Assembly (NCBI GenBank): GCA_016209245.1
Contig: JACQWN010000052.1
Location: 1,487 to 7,562 of the forward strand
Length of the DNA stretch: 6,076 nt
Source of the DNA: Bacteroidia bacterium
Lineage (GTDB): Bacteria > Bacteroidota > Bacteroidia > Bacteroidales > BM523
Direction of reading: 5' to 3'
Below the pieces are notes generated by a model. It had not been told where the DNA came from. It was given only the letters and a program-made list of their open reading frames with translations, and made no database searches. Positions within the stretch are counted from its first letter, which is position 1. Every line of letters begins with the position of its first letter. The position numbers and the translations under genes were made by a program. This document shows, one piece after another, positions 1 through 6,076 of this stretch.

Positions 1-1
1 A

Positions 2-2908
2 CTTAATCCTGAGCATCCTGTTACCCGCGGTACAGCACAAAACCCGGACATTTTTTTCCAGGCAAGAGAAGCCGCAACCAAATTCTATGACCCCGTTCCC
101 GATACAGTTGAACAATATATGCAGGAAATCACGAAAATGACCGGCAGGGAATATCATCCATTTACTTACTATGGTGCCAACGATGCAGAAAATATCATTA
201 TTGCCATGGGTTCAGTAACCAGTACCACCAAAGAAGTGGTTGATTATCTTTGCAATAAAGGAGAAAAGGTTGGAATTATTACCGTTCACCTGTATCGTCC
301 ATTCTCTGAAAAATATTTTTTCAAAGTTTACCCTCCATCAGTTAAACGGATTTCTGTGCTCGATAGAACCAAAGAACCCGGCGCTAATGGTGAGCCGTTA
401 TATTTAGATATACGTGATATTTTCTATAATAAGCCAAATGCTCCTGTTATTATCGGCGGAAGATACGGTTTAAGCTCAAAAGATACTACTCCTTCAATGC
501 TCTTATCAGTCTTCGAAAATCTTAAGCAATCTCAACCGAAAAATCATTTTACAATAGGTATTAATGATGATGTTAAATTTAGCTCATTACCTCCTGCGCC
601 TGAAATCAATGTTACTCCTAAAGGTACATTTGAAGCCAAGTTTTATGGCATCGGTTCAGATGGCACTGTCGGAGCCAATAAAAATTCCATCAAAATCATT
701 GGAGAAGATACTGATAAATATTGCCAAGCATATTTTGCTTATGACTCAAAAAAATCAGGCGGGGTAACGGTTTCGCATTTACGGTTTGGCGATTATCCTA
801 TTCATTCACCTTATCTGGTAAATCATCCCGATTTGGCCGCATGTCATGTGCCTGCTTATTTAGATAAATATGATATGCTGAAAGGTATTAAAGAAAATGG
901 AATATTTCTTTTAAACAGTATATGGGATGCAGAAGAGACAAAGAAGAGATTCCCTGACAAAATGAAGAAGCTCCTTGCTGAAAAGAAAATTTCAGTTTAC
1001 ATTATCAATGCAACACAAATTGCCGAAGAGATCGGTTTACCCGGAAGAACAAATTCTATTATGCAATCGGCATTTTTTAAAGTTTCTCCGGTTATTCCAT
1101 ATGAATTAGCGCTTAAAGAGATGAAAAAAGCCGTTGCAAAAACATACGGTTCCAAAGGAGAAAAAGTAGTTAATGAAAATTATGCTGCAATAGACCGGGG
1201 AGGTGAAGTTCATAAAATTGATATTCCTCCTGAATGGGCAAATATTGTAATCAGTGATGAAGCTAAATCCGACAAATTACCGGAATTTATAGAAAAAGAA
1301 GCCAATGTAATCAATGCTATGAATGGCGACAATTTACCTGTCAGCACTTTCTTGGGAAGGGAAGACGGGACTTTTCCTGCCGGTTCTACCGAATATGAAA
1401 AACGCGGAGTAGCGGTAAATGTTCCTGAATGGATTCCTGCAAATTGTATTCAATGCAATCAATGTTCATTTATCTGTCCTCATGCCGCGATTCGTCCTTT
1501 TCTTCTGACACAGGAAGAAACTGATAAAGCCCCTCAGGGAACTGTCGCAATTAAAGGCCTTGGCTCTACAAAAGATTATTTATTCAGAATGCAGGTAAGC
1601 GTATTAGATTGTCAGGGATGTGGAAATTGTGAAGATGTATGCCCTGCAAAAACAAAGGCGCTTGTAATGAAACAACTCGAAACACAACTTGCCGAAGCTG
1701 AGCGATGGGAATATATGCACCATAAAGTCGGATATAGAGATAATGTGGTTGAAAAAGATAAGACGGTAAAAAATACTCAGTTTATTCAGCCGTTATTTGA
1801 ATTTTCAGGAGCATGCGCCGGTTGTGGTGAAACGCCGTATGTCAAACTATTATCGCAACTATTCGGAGAAAGAATGATTATTACCAATGCTACAGGTTGT
1901 TCATCTATTTATGGCGGTTCGGCTCCCTCGACTCCTTACAGGGCGAATATAAAAACCGGCAAAGGAATAGCTTGGGCGAATTCGCTTTTTGAAGATAATG
2001 CTGAATGTGGCTTTGGAATCGCTCTCGGTATCGAAACTATTCGCTTCCGTATCGCCGACAGGATGCAAACAGCTATTAACAGCGGAGCGGAAAGCAATAT
2101 CAAAGAAGCTTTCCAGACCTGGCTTGATGGCATGAGTAATGCGGAAAAATCAACAGAAGCCGCTGAAAAAGTCATTAAAGTTTGCCAATCATGGAATCAT
2201 CCCATAGCAAAAGAAATATTATCGCTTAAGCAATATCTGATAAAAAAATCTGTTTGGGCTTTCGGCGGCGACGGCTGGGCTTATGATATCGGATATGGCG
2301 GATTAGACCATGTAATTGCAACACATATAGATGTCAATCTTCTCGTTCTTGATACTGAAGTATATTCTAACACAGGCGGTCAGGCGTCAAAGTCCACACC
2401 GGTAGGTGCGGTAGCAAAATTTGCAGCAGCCGGTATGAGAACCAGAAAGAAAGACCTTGGCGCTATGGCAATGACTTATGGATATGTTTATGTAGCCCAG
2501 GTTGCAATGGGGGCAAGTAATTCGCAATGCCTTAAAGCTTTTAAGGAAGCGGAAGCATACCCCGGGCCATCACTTGTTATTGCTTATTCACCATGCATTA
2601 ATCACGGACTCCGCGATGGAATGGGTAAATCGCAGTATGAAGAAGAATTTGCCGTTAAAGCAGGTTATTGGCATAACTACCGTTACAACCCGCTCCTGGA
2701 AAAAGAAGGGAAAAATCCATTCATTCTCGATTCCCCTGAACCTGATTGGAGTAAATTCCAGGAATTTCTTAATTCCGAAGTACGATATACTTCTTTAAAG
2801 AAGAATTTTCCGGCTATTGCAGAAGTTCTCTTCAAGGAAGCCGAAGCAAATGCAAAATGGAGATATAATTTTTATAAACGATTAGCTGAAACAGCTTATT
2901 CAAAATAA
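2..2908 (+). CDS. nifJ: Pyruvate:ferredoxin (flavodoxin) oxidoreductase, 5'-truncated
   Basis: This enzyme oxidises pyruvate with CoA to acetyl-CoA and CO2 and passes two electrons to ferredoxin or flavodoxin, in the cytoplasm. The frame is open from base 2, and its first residues (NPEHPVTRGTAQNPDIFFQ) are conserved family sequence, so the ATG at 119 is internal. 968 residues are visible; the family usually has about 1170-1200, so roughly 200-220 N-terminal residues, including most of the first pyrimidine-binding domain, lie outside. In visible numbering, the 2-oxoacid oxidoreductase gamma-type domain is around 215-400. An EKR segment precedes two [4Fe-4S] motifs: Cys482/485/488/492 and Cys537/540/543/547. 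The ligands of the third, proximal cluster are Cys605, Cys608, Cys633 and Cys865, with spacing like that of the Desulfovibrio africanus enzyme. The thiamine diphosphate motif starts at GDGW (756-759) and continues to Asn790. The protein ends at the usual family terminus, without the D. africanus C-terminal extension. No frameshift is seen, and all visible cluster ligands are present. Confidence 0.97.
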   Translation, partial: LNPEHPVTRGTAQNPDIFFQAREAATKFYDPVPDTVEQYMQEITKMTGREYHPFTYYGANDAENIIIAMGSVTSTTKEVVDYLCNKGEKVGIITVHLYRPFSEKYFFKVYPPSVKRISVLDRTKEPGANGEPLYLDIRDIFYNKPNAPVIIGGRYGLSSKDTTPSMLLSVFENLKQSQPKNHFTIGINDDVKFSSLPPAPEINVTPKGTFEAKFYGIGSDGTVGANKNSIKIIGEDTDKYCQAYFAYDSKKSGGVTVSHLRFGDYPIHSPYLVNHPDLAACHVPAYLDKYDMLKGIKENGIFLLNSIWDAEETKKRFPDKMKKLLAEKKISVYIINATQIAEEIGLPGRTNSIMQSAFFKVSPVIPYELALKEMKKAVAKTYGSKGEKVVNENYAAIDRGGEVHKIDIPPEWANIVISDEAKSDKLPEFIEKEANVINAMNGDNLPVSTFLGREDGTFPAGSTEYEKRGVAVNVPEWIPANCIQCNQCSFICPHAAIRPFLLTQEETDKAPQGTVAIKGLGSTKDYLFRMQVSVLDCQGCGNCEDVCPAKTKALVMKQLETQLAEAERWEYMHHKVGYRDNVVEKDKTVKNTQFIQPLFEFSGACAGCGETPYVKLLSQLFGERMIITNATGCSSIYGGSAPSTPYRANIKTGKGIAWANSLFEDNAECGFGIALGIETIRFRIADRMQTAINSGAESNIKEAFQTWLDGMSNAEKSTEAAEKVIKVCQSWNHPIAKEILSLKQYLIKKSVWAFGGDGWAYDIGYGGLDHVIATHIDVNLLVLDTEVYSNTGGQASKSTPVGAVAKFAAAGMRTRKKDLGAMAMTYGYVYVAQVAMGASNSQCLKAFKEAEAYPGPSLVIAYSPCINHGLRDGMGKSQYEEEFAVKAGYWHNYRYNPLLEKEGKNPFILDSPEPDWSKFQEFLNSEVRYTSLKKNFPAIAEVLFKEAEANAKWRYNFYKRLAETAYSK

Positions 2909-2960
2909 ATCTTTTAATATGTCATGGTTGAGTAATACTTTTTTTCAGTTAATAATTATT

Positions 2961-2968
2961 TAACTTTG
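2961..2968 (+). promoter_or_regulatory. Possible Bacteroidota -7 element (TAACTTTG)
   Basis: TAACTTTG fits the Bacteroidota -7 consensus TAnnTTTG. It lies about 50 bases after the nifJ stop and 114 bases before the ATG of the small ORF at 3083. At the expected -33 spacing there is only a T-run (TTT at 2939-2941), not TTG, so the match is half a promoter. A second copy of the pattern, TATATTTG, sits at 2978-2985 and also lacks a good -33 partner. In DNA this AT-rich such octamers can arise by chance. If real, it would drive the small ORF and perhaps the repeat-protein gene behind it. Confidence 0.3.
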
Positions 2969-3082
2969 TATTATTATTATATTTGTGTAATGATGCCTTT
3001 TTCTGTTTATTTTGACATTTGTTTGCATACATATTTATATAAATATAAAAAAAGATTTAAAACAACTAAAAACTCAATAATC

Positions 3083-3208
3083 ATGTTTCAAATTATTGCT
3101 GCTTTAATTTTTGGTGTTATTGTTATCGTCTTTGGTCTCATCATTCTAATTCAGGAAATTAATAGAGCACTATTGCATAATGCTTCATTTACCCCGCGTA
3201 CAGTATAG
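3083..3208 (+). CDS. Small single-pass membrane protein, 41 residues, unknown function
   Basis: I do not recognise this protein. It starts MFQIIAALIF and has one strongly hydrophobic helix at about residues 4-23, rich in Ile, Val, Leu and Phe with two glycines. A short polar tail of about 18 residues follows, ending FTPRTV. The positive charges (Arg28, Arg39) are all in the tail, so by the positive-inside rule the C-terminus would face the cytoplasm. The frame opens further upstream at 2966, but that extension is AT-rich low-complexity sequence (four tyrosines in a row, Lys/Tyr runs) overlapping the probable promoter. I therefore prefer the ATG at 3083, which is preceded by an A-rich stretch and no Shine-Dalgarno. 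The gene lies between nifJ and the secreted repeat-protein gene, with a 44-base gap to the latter, so the two could share a transcript. Coding status is supported only by the clean membrane-helix pattern. Confidence 0.5.
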   Translation: MFQIIAALIFGVIVIVFGLIILIQEINRALLHNASFTPRTV

Positions 3209-3252
3209 TACAATTTATTTTTTGTTTGCAATAATTATAAAACTATCTGAAT

Positions 3253-3720
3253 ATGAAAAATATCAGTTTTTTATTTTTTACATTAATGTATTTTTCTTTA
3301 AGCGCTCAAACAATAGATCCTGATTTGGAAGAAAAAGATTTAATAATGTACTATAAGGGCGAAGATAAACCTTACACAGGACCTTGTATAGGATATTATG
3401 AAAACGGTATAAAAGGGAAAGAAGGTCAGTATATTGATGGTCGAATGCAGGGGAAATGGTCATGGTGGTATGATACCGGTGAAAAGAAACGGGAAGGAAA
3501 TTATAATAAGGGAGAAAAAAACGACTTATGGGTTGATTGGTACAAAAACGGCAACAAACGATCGGCTGTAAATTATAAAAATGGAATAATGGACGGTGAA
3601 TCGGGCTGGTGGTATGAAAATGGGAATAAGAAAAAGATTACTATTTATAAAGAAGGTGTATTTATGGTAAAAAAAGAATGGGATATAAACGGAAATGAAA
3701 TATCCGATTCTTTTAAATAG
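3253..3720 (+). CDS. Secreted MORN_2 (YwqK-like) repeat protein
   Basis: This 155-residue protein has an N-terminal signal peptide: a Lys/Asn start, a hydrophobic core at about 4-17, and a likely cut after SLSA at residue 18. It is therefore probably exported to the periplasm or the cell surface. No lipobox cysteine is seen. The mature part is almost entirely a tandem repeat of 24 residues at 40-63, 64-87, 88-111 and 112-135, with a partial copy at 136-155. Each unit has an aromatic pair, then a turn of the type Y-E/K-N-G-N-K, then a polar stretch ending in Y-x-x-G. The turn glycines 52, 76, 100 and 124 are exactly 24 apart. This matches the MORN_2 family, which databases often label 'toxin-antitoxin system YwqK family antitoxin'. 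That label comes from a Bacillus cytoplasmic protein and is not supported here, since there is a signal peptide and no toxin gene beside it. The molecular role is unknown; such repeats form beta-hairpin arrays that usually bind partners. Confidence 0.88.
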   Translation: MKNISFLFFTLMYFSLSAQTIDPDLEEKDLIMYYKGEDKPYTGPCIGYYENGIKGKEGQYIDGRMQGKWSWWYDTGEKKREGNYNKGEKNDLWVDWYKNGNKRSAVNYKNGIMDGESGWWYENGNKKKITIYKEGVFMVKKEWDINGNEISDSFK

Positions 3721-3726
3721 TCTCTC

Positions 3727-3802
3727 TATCAGTGTCGGGGTGACTTAATTCATATCGAAAGTTTAATTTAGGGCTAACTTATGGCTTCAAGACACCCTGA
3801 TA
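3727..3802. repeat. Interrupted inverted repeat between convergent genes
   Basis: The left arm TATCAGTGTC (3727-3736) pairs with GACAC-CC-TGATA (3791-3802). This gives ten base pairs broken by a two-base bulge. The 54-base loop holds a smaller hairpin, AAGTT (3759-3763) with AACTT (3776-3780). The element fills nearly the whole 90-base gap between the stop of the repeat-protein gene and the stop of rpoD. That position suits a bidirectional transcription end or an mRNA 3'-stabilising structure. There is no U-run on either side and the loop is long, so it is not a classical intrinsic terminator. The structure was found by eye and its stability was not computed. Confidence 0.4.
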
Positions 3803-3810
3803 CTAATAGA

Positions 3811-4671
3811 TTATCCTAGGTAAGATTTTAAGAGTTTGCTTCTTGAAGTATGCCGTAAACGACGGATAGCTTTTTCTTTGATTTGACGTACCCGTTCACG
3901 GGTTAATCCGAATCTATCACCTATTTCTTCAAGTGTCATTTCCTGAATTTGTATTCCAAAAAATAATTTGACAATATCTCTTTCTCTTTCAGTAAGAGTA
4001 GCGAGAGCTCTTTCGATTTCCTTTGAAAGAGATTCTCCTATTAGTTTCATGTCAGTAACCGGTGAATCTTTATTTTCTAAAATATCGAGAAGAGTATTAT
4101 CTTCACCGTCAACAAACGGTGCATCAACAGAAATATGCCTTCCTGATACTCTGATTGTATCAATAACTTTTTCTTTGGGTAATTCAAGCATTTCGGCAAG
4201 CTCTTCGGGGGATGGGGTACGTTCGTGTTCCTGTTCAAATCTTGAAAATGCTTTGTTAATTTTATTAAGCGAGCCGACCTGATTTAACGGTAAACGTACA
4301 ATCCTTGATTGTTCGGCTAATGCCTGCAAGATAGATTGTCGTATCCACCAAACTGCATAAGAAATAAATTTAAAGCCCCTGGTTTCATCAAATTTTTCTG
4401 CTGCCTTAATTAATCCAAGATTCCCTTCATTTATTAAATCAGGCAAGCTTAAGCCCTGATTCTGATATTGTTTTGCAACTGAAACGACAAATCTCAGATT
4501 TGCTCTGGTAAGTTTTTCCAGAGCTTCTCTATCACCCTTTTTGATTCGTTGAGCAAGTTCCACCTCTTCTTCAACCGTAATAAGTTCCTCTTTTCCAATC
4601 TCTTGAAGATATTTATCCAGAGAGGCACTCTCACGATTAGTGATAGATTTTGTTATTTTCAGTTGCCTCAT
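3811..4671 (-). CDS. rpoD: Primary RNA polymerase sigma factor (RpoD/SigA, Bacteroidota type)
   Basis: This is the housekeeping sigma factor, which brings RNA polymerase to most promoters in the cytoplasm. The 286-residue protein begins MRQLKITKSITNRESASLDK and ends SKLLKSYLG. Both ends are very close to what I recall of Bacteroides primary sigma factors of the same length. Region 1.2 is at about 14-47. Region 2 is at about 48-118, with the core-binding DLINEGNLGLIKA segment and the melting/-10 segment FKFISYAVWWIRQSI. Region 3 is at about 127-205. Region 4 is at about 218-275, with the -35-binding helix-turn-helix EEIGDRFGLTRERVRQIKEK. Region 1.1, present in proteobacterial RpoD, is absent, as is normal for this phylum. 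The start is fixed by the conserved N-terminus and by a promoter about 20 bases upstream, leaving a very short AT-rich leader without a Shine-Dalgarno. The gene converges with the repeat-protein gene and follows htrA on the same strand. Confidence 0.97.
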   Translation of the reverse strand: MRQLKITKSITNRESASLDKYLQEIGKEELITVEEEVELAQRIKKGDREALEKLTRANLRFVVSVAKQYQNQGLSLPDLINEGNLGLIKAAEKFDETRGFKFISYAVWWIRQSILQALAEQSRIVRLPLNQVGSLNKINKAFSRFEQEHERTPSPEELAEMLELPKEKVIDTIRVSGRHISVDAPFVDGEDNTLLDILENKDSPVTDMKLIGESLSKEIERALATLTERERDIVKLFFGIQIQEMTLEEIGDRFGLTRERVRQIKEKAIRRLRHTSRSKLLKSYLG

Positions 4672-4693
4672 AAAATATTAAAATTTAAACTCG

Positions 4694-4724
4694 CAAAGAT
4701 AGTATAAATTTTAGTGAAAGTCAA
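4694..4724 (-). promoter_or_regulatory. Promoter of rpoD (Bacteroidota -33/-7 type)
   Basis: Read on the minus strand, TTG (4724-4722) is followed after exactly 20 bases by TATCTTTG (4701-4694). This is a full match to the Bacteroidota housekeeping promoter pattern TTG-N19/20-TAnnTTTG. Transcription would start near 4690, giving a leader of roughly 19 bases before the rpoD ATG at 4671. The promoter lies inside the 124-base gap behind htrA, so rpoD can be transcribed independently of it. The start site is inferred from position, not measured. Confidence 0.75.
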
Positions 4725-4741
4725 TAGAGTTTATAACTTTA

Positions 4742-4783
4742 CTCATAAAATTTATAATTTATTGATTTATAAGAATATATGAG
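4742..4783 (-). terminator. AT-rich hairpin after the htrA stop, possible weak terminator
   Basis: CTCATA (4742-4747) pairs with TATGAG (4778-4783), and inside it TTATAA (4752-4757) pairs with TTATAA (4767-4772) around a nine-base loop. The two short stems are separated by a 4/5-base internal loop. The hairpin begins 12 bases after the htrA stop codon and lies upstream of the rpoD promoter, the right place to separate the two transcripts. The stems are AT-rich and no clear U-run follows, so it may be chance structure in AT-rich DNA. Confidence 0.25.
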
Positions 4784-4795
4784 AAATAACTAATT

Positions 4796-6076
4796 TTATA
4801 CTCCAAATGTATAATATGCGGTCATACCATTTGGATAAATTCCTTCAATCAGAATTCCGCCTTTTGCATTTTCAAGAATAATCTCTAATTCTTCACTGTT
4901 AAAGACAAGTTCGCGGTTAACACGTGTAATAATAAATCCTTTTTTAATACCAACCTCCTTTAGTTTTCCATCATTTAATTCAATAATCTTCAATCCGTTG
5001 TTAATATGAAGCTTTCTTTTTTCTTCATTGGAAATTACACCTAATTTTGCACCCATTATTTGCATTTCGCCCGATTTATAAATATTAGTACCGCCATATC
5101 TGTTTTTGAGAGTTATGATTGATTCCTGCTTGTTGCTTTCACGCAATATGTTCACATTAATTTTATCACCCGGGCGGTACCTGCTTATTTGTTCCTGTAA
5201 TTCAGAAACATTATTAACCTGTACATTTCCAATTTGAGTAATAATATCACCGGCTTTAATTCCTCCATCGGCTGCAGCGCCATTTTCACTAATTCCTTCA
5301 ATGTAAACACCTTCAATTTTATTTATCCCTAATTTAGAAGCCAAAACAGCATCAATATCCACAGGATAAACACCGAGATATGCCCGTTGCACTTCGCCAA
5401 ATTCAATAATATCGGAAACAATTTTCTTGACAATATTAACAGGTATAGCAAAGGAATAGCCGGTAAATGAACCTGTATTTGAAGCGATGGCTGTATTAAT
5501 CCCCACAAGCTCGCCGTTTGTATTTACAAGAGCGCCTCCGCTATTACCCGGATTAACTGCTGCATCAGTCTGAATAAACGATTCAATCGCAAATTTTGAT
5601 AAAATATTCAAATTTCGTGCTTTAGCGCTGACAATTCCTGCAGTAACAGTTGAAGTCAAATTAAACGGATTACCTGCCGCTAAAACCCATTCTCCAACTT
5701 GTAAAGCATCGGAATCGCCATATACCAGAAAAGGAAGGTTATCGGCTTCTATCTTTAGCAGAGCTATATCGGTTTTAGGGTCGGTGCCGATAATTTCGGC
5801 CTTAAAGCTCCGTTTGTCGTTCAGTACAACTTCAATATATTCTGAAGAAGCTACAACATGATTGTTTGTTACAATATAACCATTGGCTGAAATTATGACA
5901 CCTGAGCCGGAATTAATAATTCGTTGAGGCGGGGTATATTGATATATATCTCCGAAAAAGAAATCATAAATCGGATTAGAATATCCTGGTTGGTCATATT
6001 GTGTTTTAACATGAACAACTGCATTAACTGATTTTGAAGCAGCAATTGTAAAATCAAACGCCGGCGCCTGATTTGG
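4796..6076 (-). CDS. htrA: DegP/HtrA-family periplasmic serine protease, 5'-truncated
   Basis: This trypsin-like protease/chaperone degrades or refolds damaged proteins in the cell envelope. The frame is open to the window edge, and 426 residues are visible. The TTG at 5659 is an internal Leu in the conserved stretch AAGNPFNLTSTVTAG, not a start. In visible numbering the catalytic triad is His73 (NNHVV), Asp103 (TDIALL) and Ser179 (GNSGG). The His-Asp and Asp-Ser spacings of 30 and 76 nearly equal those of Escherichia coli DegP (30 and 75). PDZ1 runs from about 233 (YLGV) to 326. A shorter, more divergent PDZ2 runs from about 340 to the end and finishes YYTFGV. The signal peptide and the first few dozen mature residues are missing, judged from a usual length near 480-500. 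The segment after the N-terminal strand (YDFFFGDIYQY) resembles the regulatory LA-loop region. The gene lies 124 bases upstream of rpoD on the same strand, an order I recall from other Bacteroidota such as Porphyromonas gingivalis. The triad is complete, so an active protease is expected. Confidence 0.95.
   Translation of the reverse strand, partial: PNQAPAFDFTIAASKSVNAVVHVKTQYDQPGYSNPIYDFFFGDIYQYTPPQRIINSGSGVIISANGYIVTNNHVVASSEYIEVVLNDKRSFKAEIIGTDPKTDIALLKIEADNLPFLVYGDSDALQVGEWVLAAGNPFNLTSTVTAGIVSAKARNLNILSKFAIESFIQTDAAVNPGNSGGALVNTNGELVGINTAIASNTGSFTGYSFAIPVNIVKKIVSDIIEFGEVQRAYLGVYPVDIDAVLASKLGINKIEGVYIEGISENGAAADGGIKAGDIITQIGNVQVNNVSELQEQISRYRPGDKINVNILRESNKQESIITLKNRYGGTNIYKSGEMQIMGAKLGVISNEEKRKLHINNGLKIIELNDGKLKEVGIKKGFIITRVNRELVFNSEELEIILENAKGGILIEGIYPNGMTAYYTFGV

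Noticed and set aside
119..121. ATG as the start of nifJ
   Set aside because: The frame is open upstream to base 2 and encodes conserved family sequence (NPEHPVTRGTAQNPD), so this Met is internal.
564..767. 67-codon plus-strand ORF within nifJ
   Set aside because: It overlaps nifJ in another frame, with no recognisable domain; it is a shadow of the real gene.
1936..2175. 79-codon minus-strand ORF opposite nifJ
   Set aside because: It is antisense to conserved nifJ coding sequence and has no family features.
2502..2798. 98-codon plus-strand ORF within the 3' part of nifJ
   Set aside because: It is an out-of-frame shadow rich in Lys, His and Leu, and the overlapping nifJ frame is clearly the coding one.
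2920..2948. Intrinsic terminator after nifJ, suggested by the T-run near 2939-2945
   Set aside because: I could not find a stem of useful length in front of the T-run.
2966..3082. N-terminal extension of the small membrane ORF
   Set aside because: It is low-complexity Tyr/Lys-rich translation of AT-rich DNA that overlaps the likely promoter; the ATG at 3083 gives a sensible membrane protein.
3278..3463. 61-codon minus-strand ORF opposite the repeat protein
   Set aside because: It is antisense to a gene with a signal peptide and regular repeats, and has no features of its own.
3253..3720. Antitoxin of a toxin-antitoxin pair
   Set aside because: The protein has an export signal, and no adjacent gene looks like a toxin; the 41-residue membrane ORF is too little evidence to claim a type I-like or other pair.
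3968..4282. 104-codon plus-strand ORF opposite rpoD
   Set aside because: Its Ser/Leu-rich composition is typical of the antisense of a Glu/Arg-rich sigma factor; it is a shadow.
5657..5659. TTG as the start of the protease on the minus strand
   Set aside because: It is a Leu inside the conserved AAGNPFNLTSTV stretch. The catalytic His and Asp lie upstream in the same open frame, which runs to the window edge.

Overview
The window comes from a low-GC member of the Bacteroidota, most likely one with anaerobic or fermentative metabolism. Three things point there. The primary sigma factor is the short, region-1.1-less form typical of the phylum. The promoter in front of it has the Bacteroidota pattern TTG-N20-TAnnTTTG rather than TTGACA/TATAAT. 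No start codon I inspected has a clear Shine-Dalgarno sequence. A homodimer-type pyruvate:ferredoxin oxidoreductase, an oxygen-sensitive enzyme of anaerobes, fits this picture. Genus and species cannot be told from the sequence alone.

Layout: (1) 2-2908, plus strand, the C-terminal four fifths of pyruvate:ferredoxin (flavodoxin) oxidoreductase (nifJ), cut by the left edge. (2) 2909-3252, an AT-rich stretch with a possible promoter and a small ORF for a 41-residue membrane protein (3083-3208). (3) 3253-3720, plus strand, a secreted protein built from 24-residue MORN_2-type repeats. (4) 3721-3810, a gap between convergent genes holding an interrupted inverted repeat. (5) 3811-4671, minus strand, the primary sigma factor rpoD, with its own promoter at 4694-4724. 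(6) 4796-6076, minus strand, a DegP/HtrA-type periplasmic serine protease with two PDZ domains, cut by the right edge. The htrA and rpoD genes run in the same direction, with htrA upstream.

These are mostly core housekeeping genes: pyruvate oxidation and low-potential electron supply, envelope protein quality control, and basal transcription. I see no mobile element, CRISPR array, tRNA or rRNA, and no evidence of a new multi-gene system. The least explained parts are the 41-residue membrane ORF, the secreted repeat protein, and the inverted repeat between the convergent genes. The track starts proposed for nifJ and htrA are artefacts of truncation: both frames stay open to the window edges with conserved family sequence.
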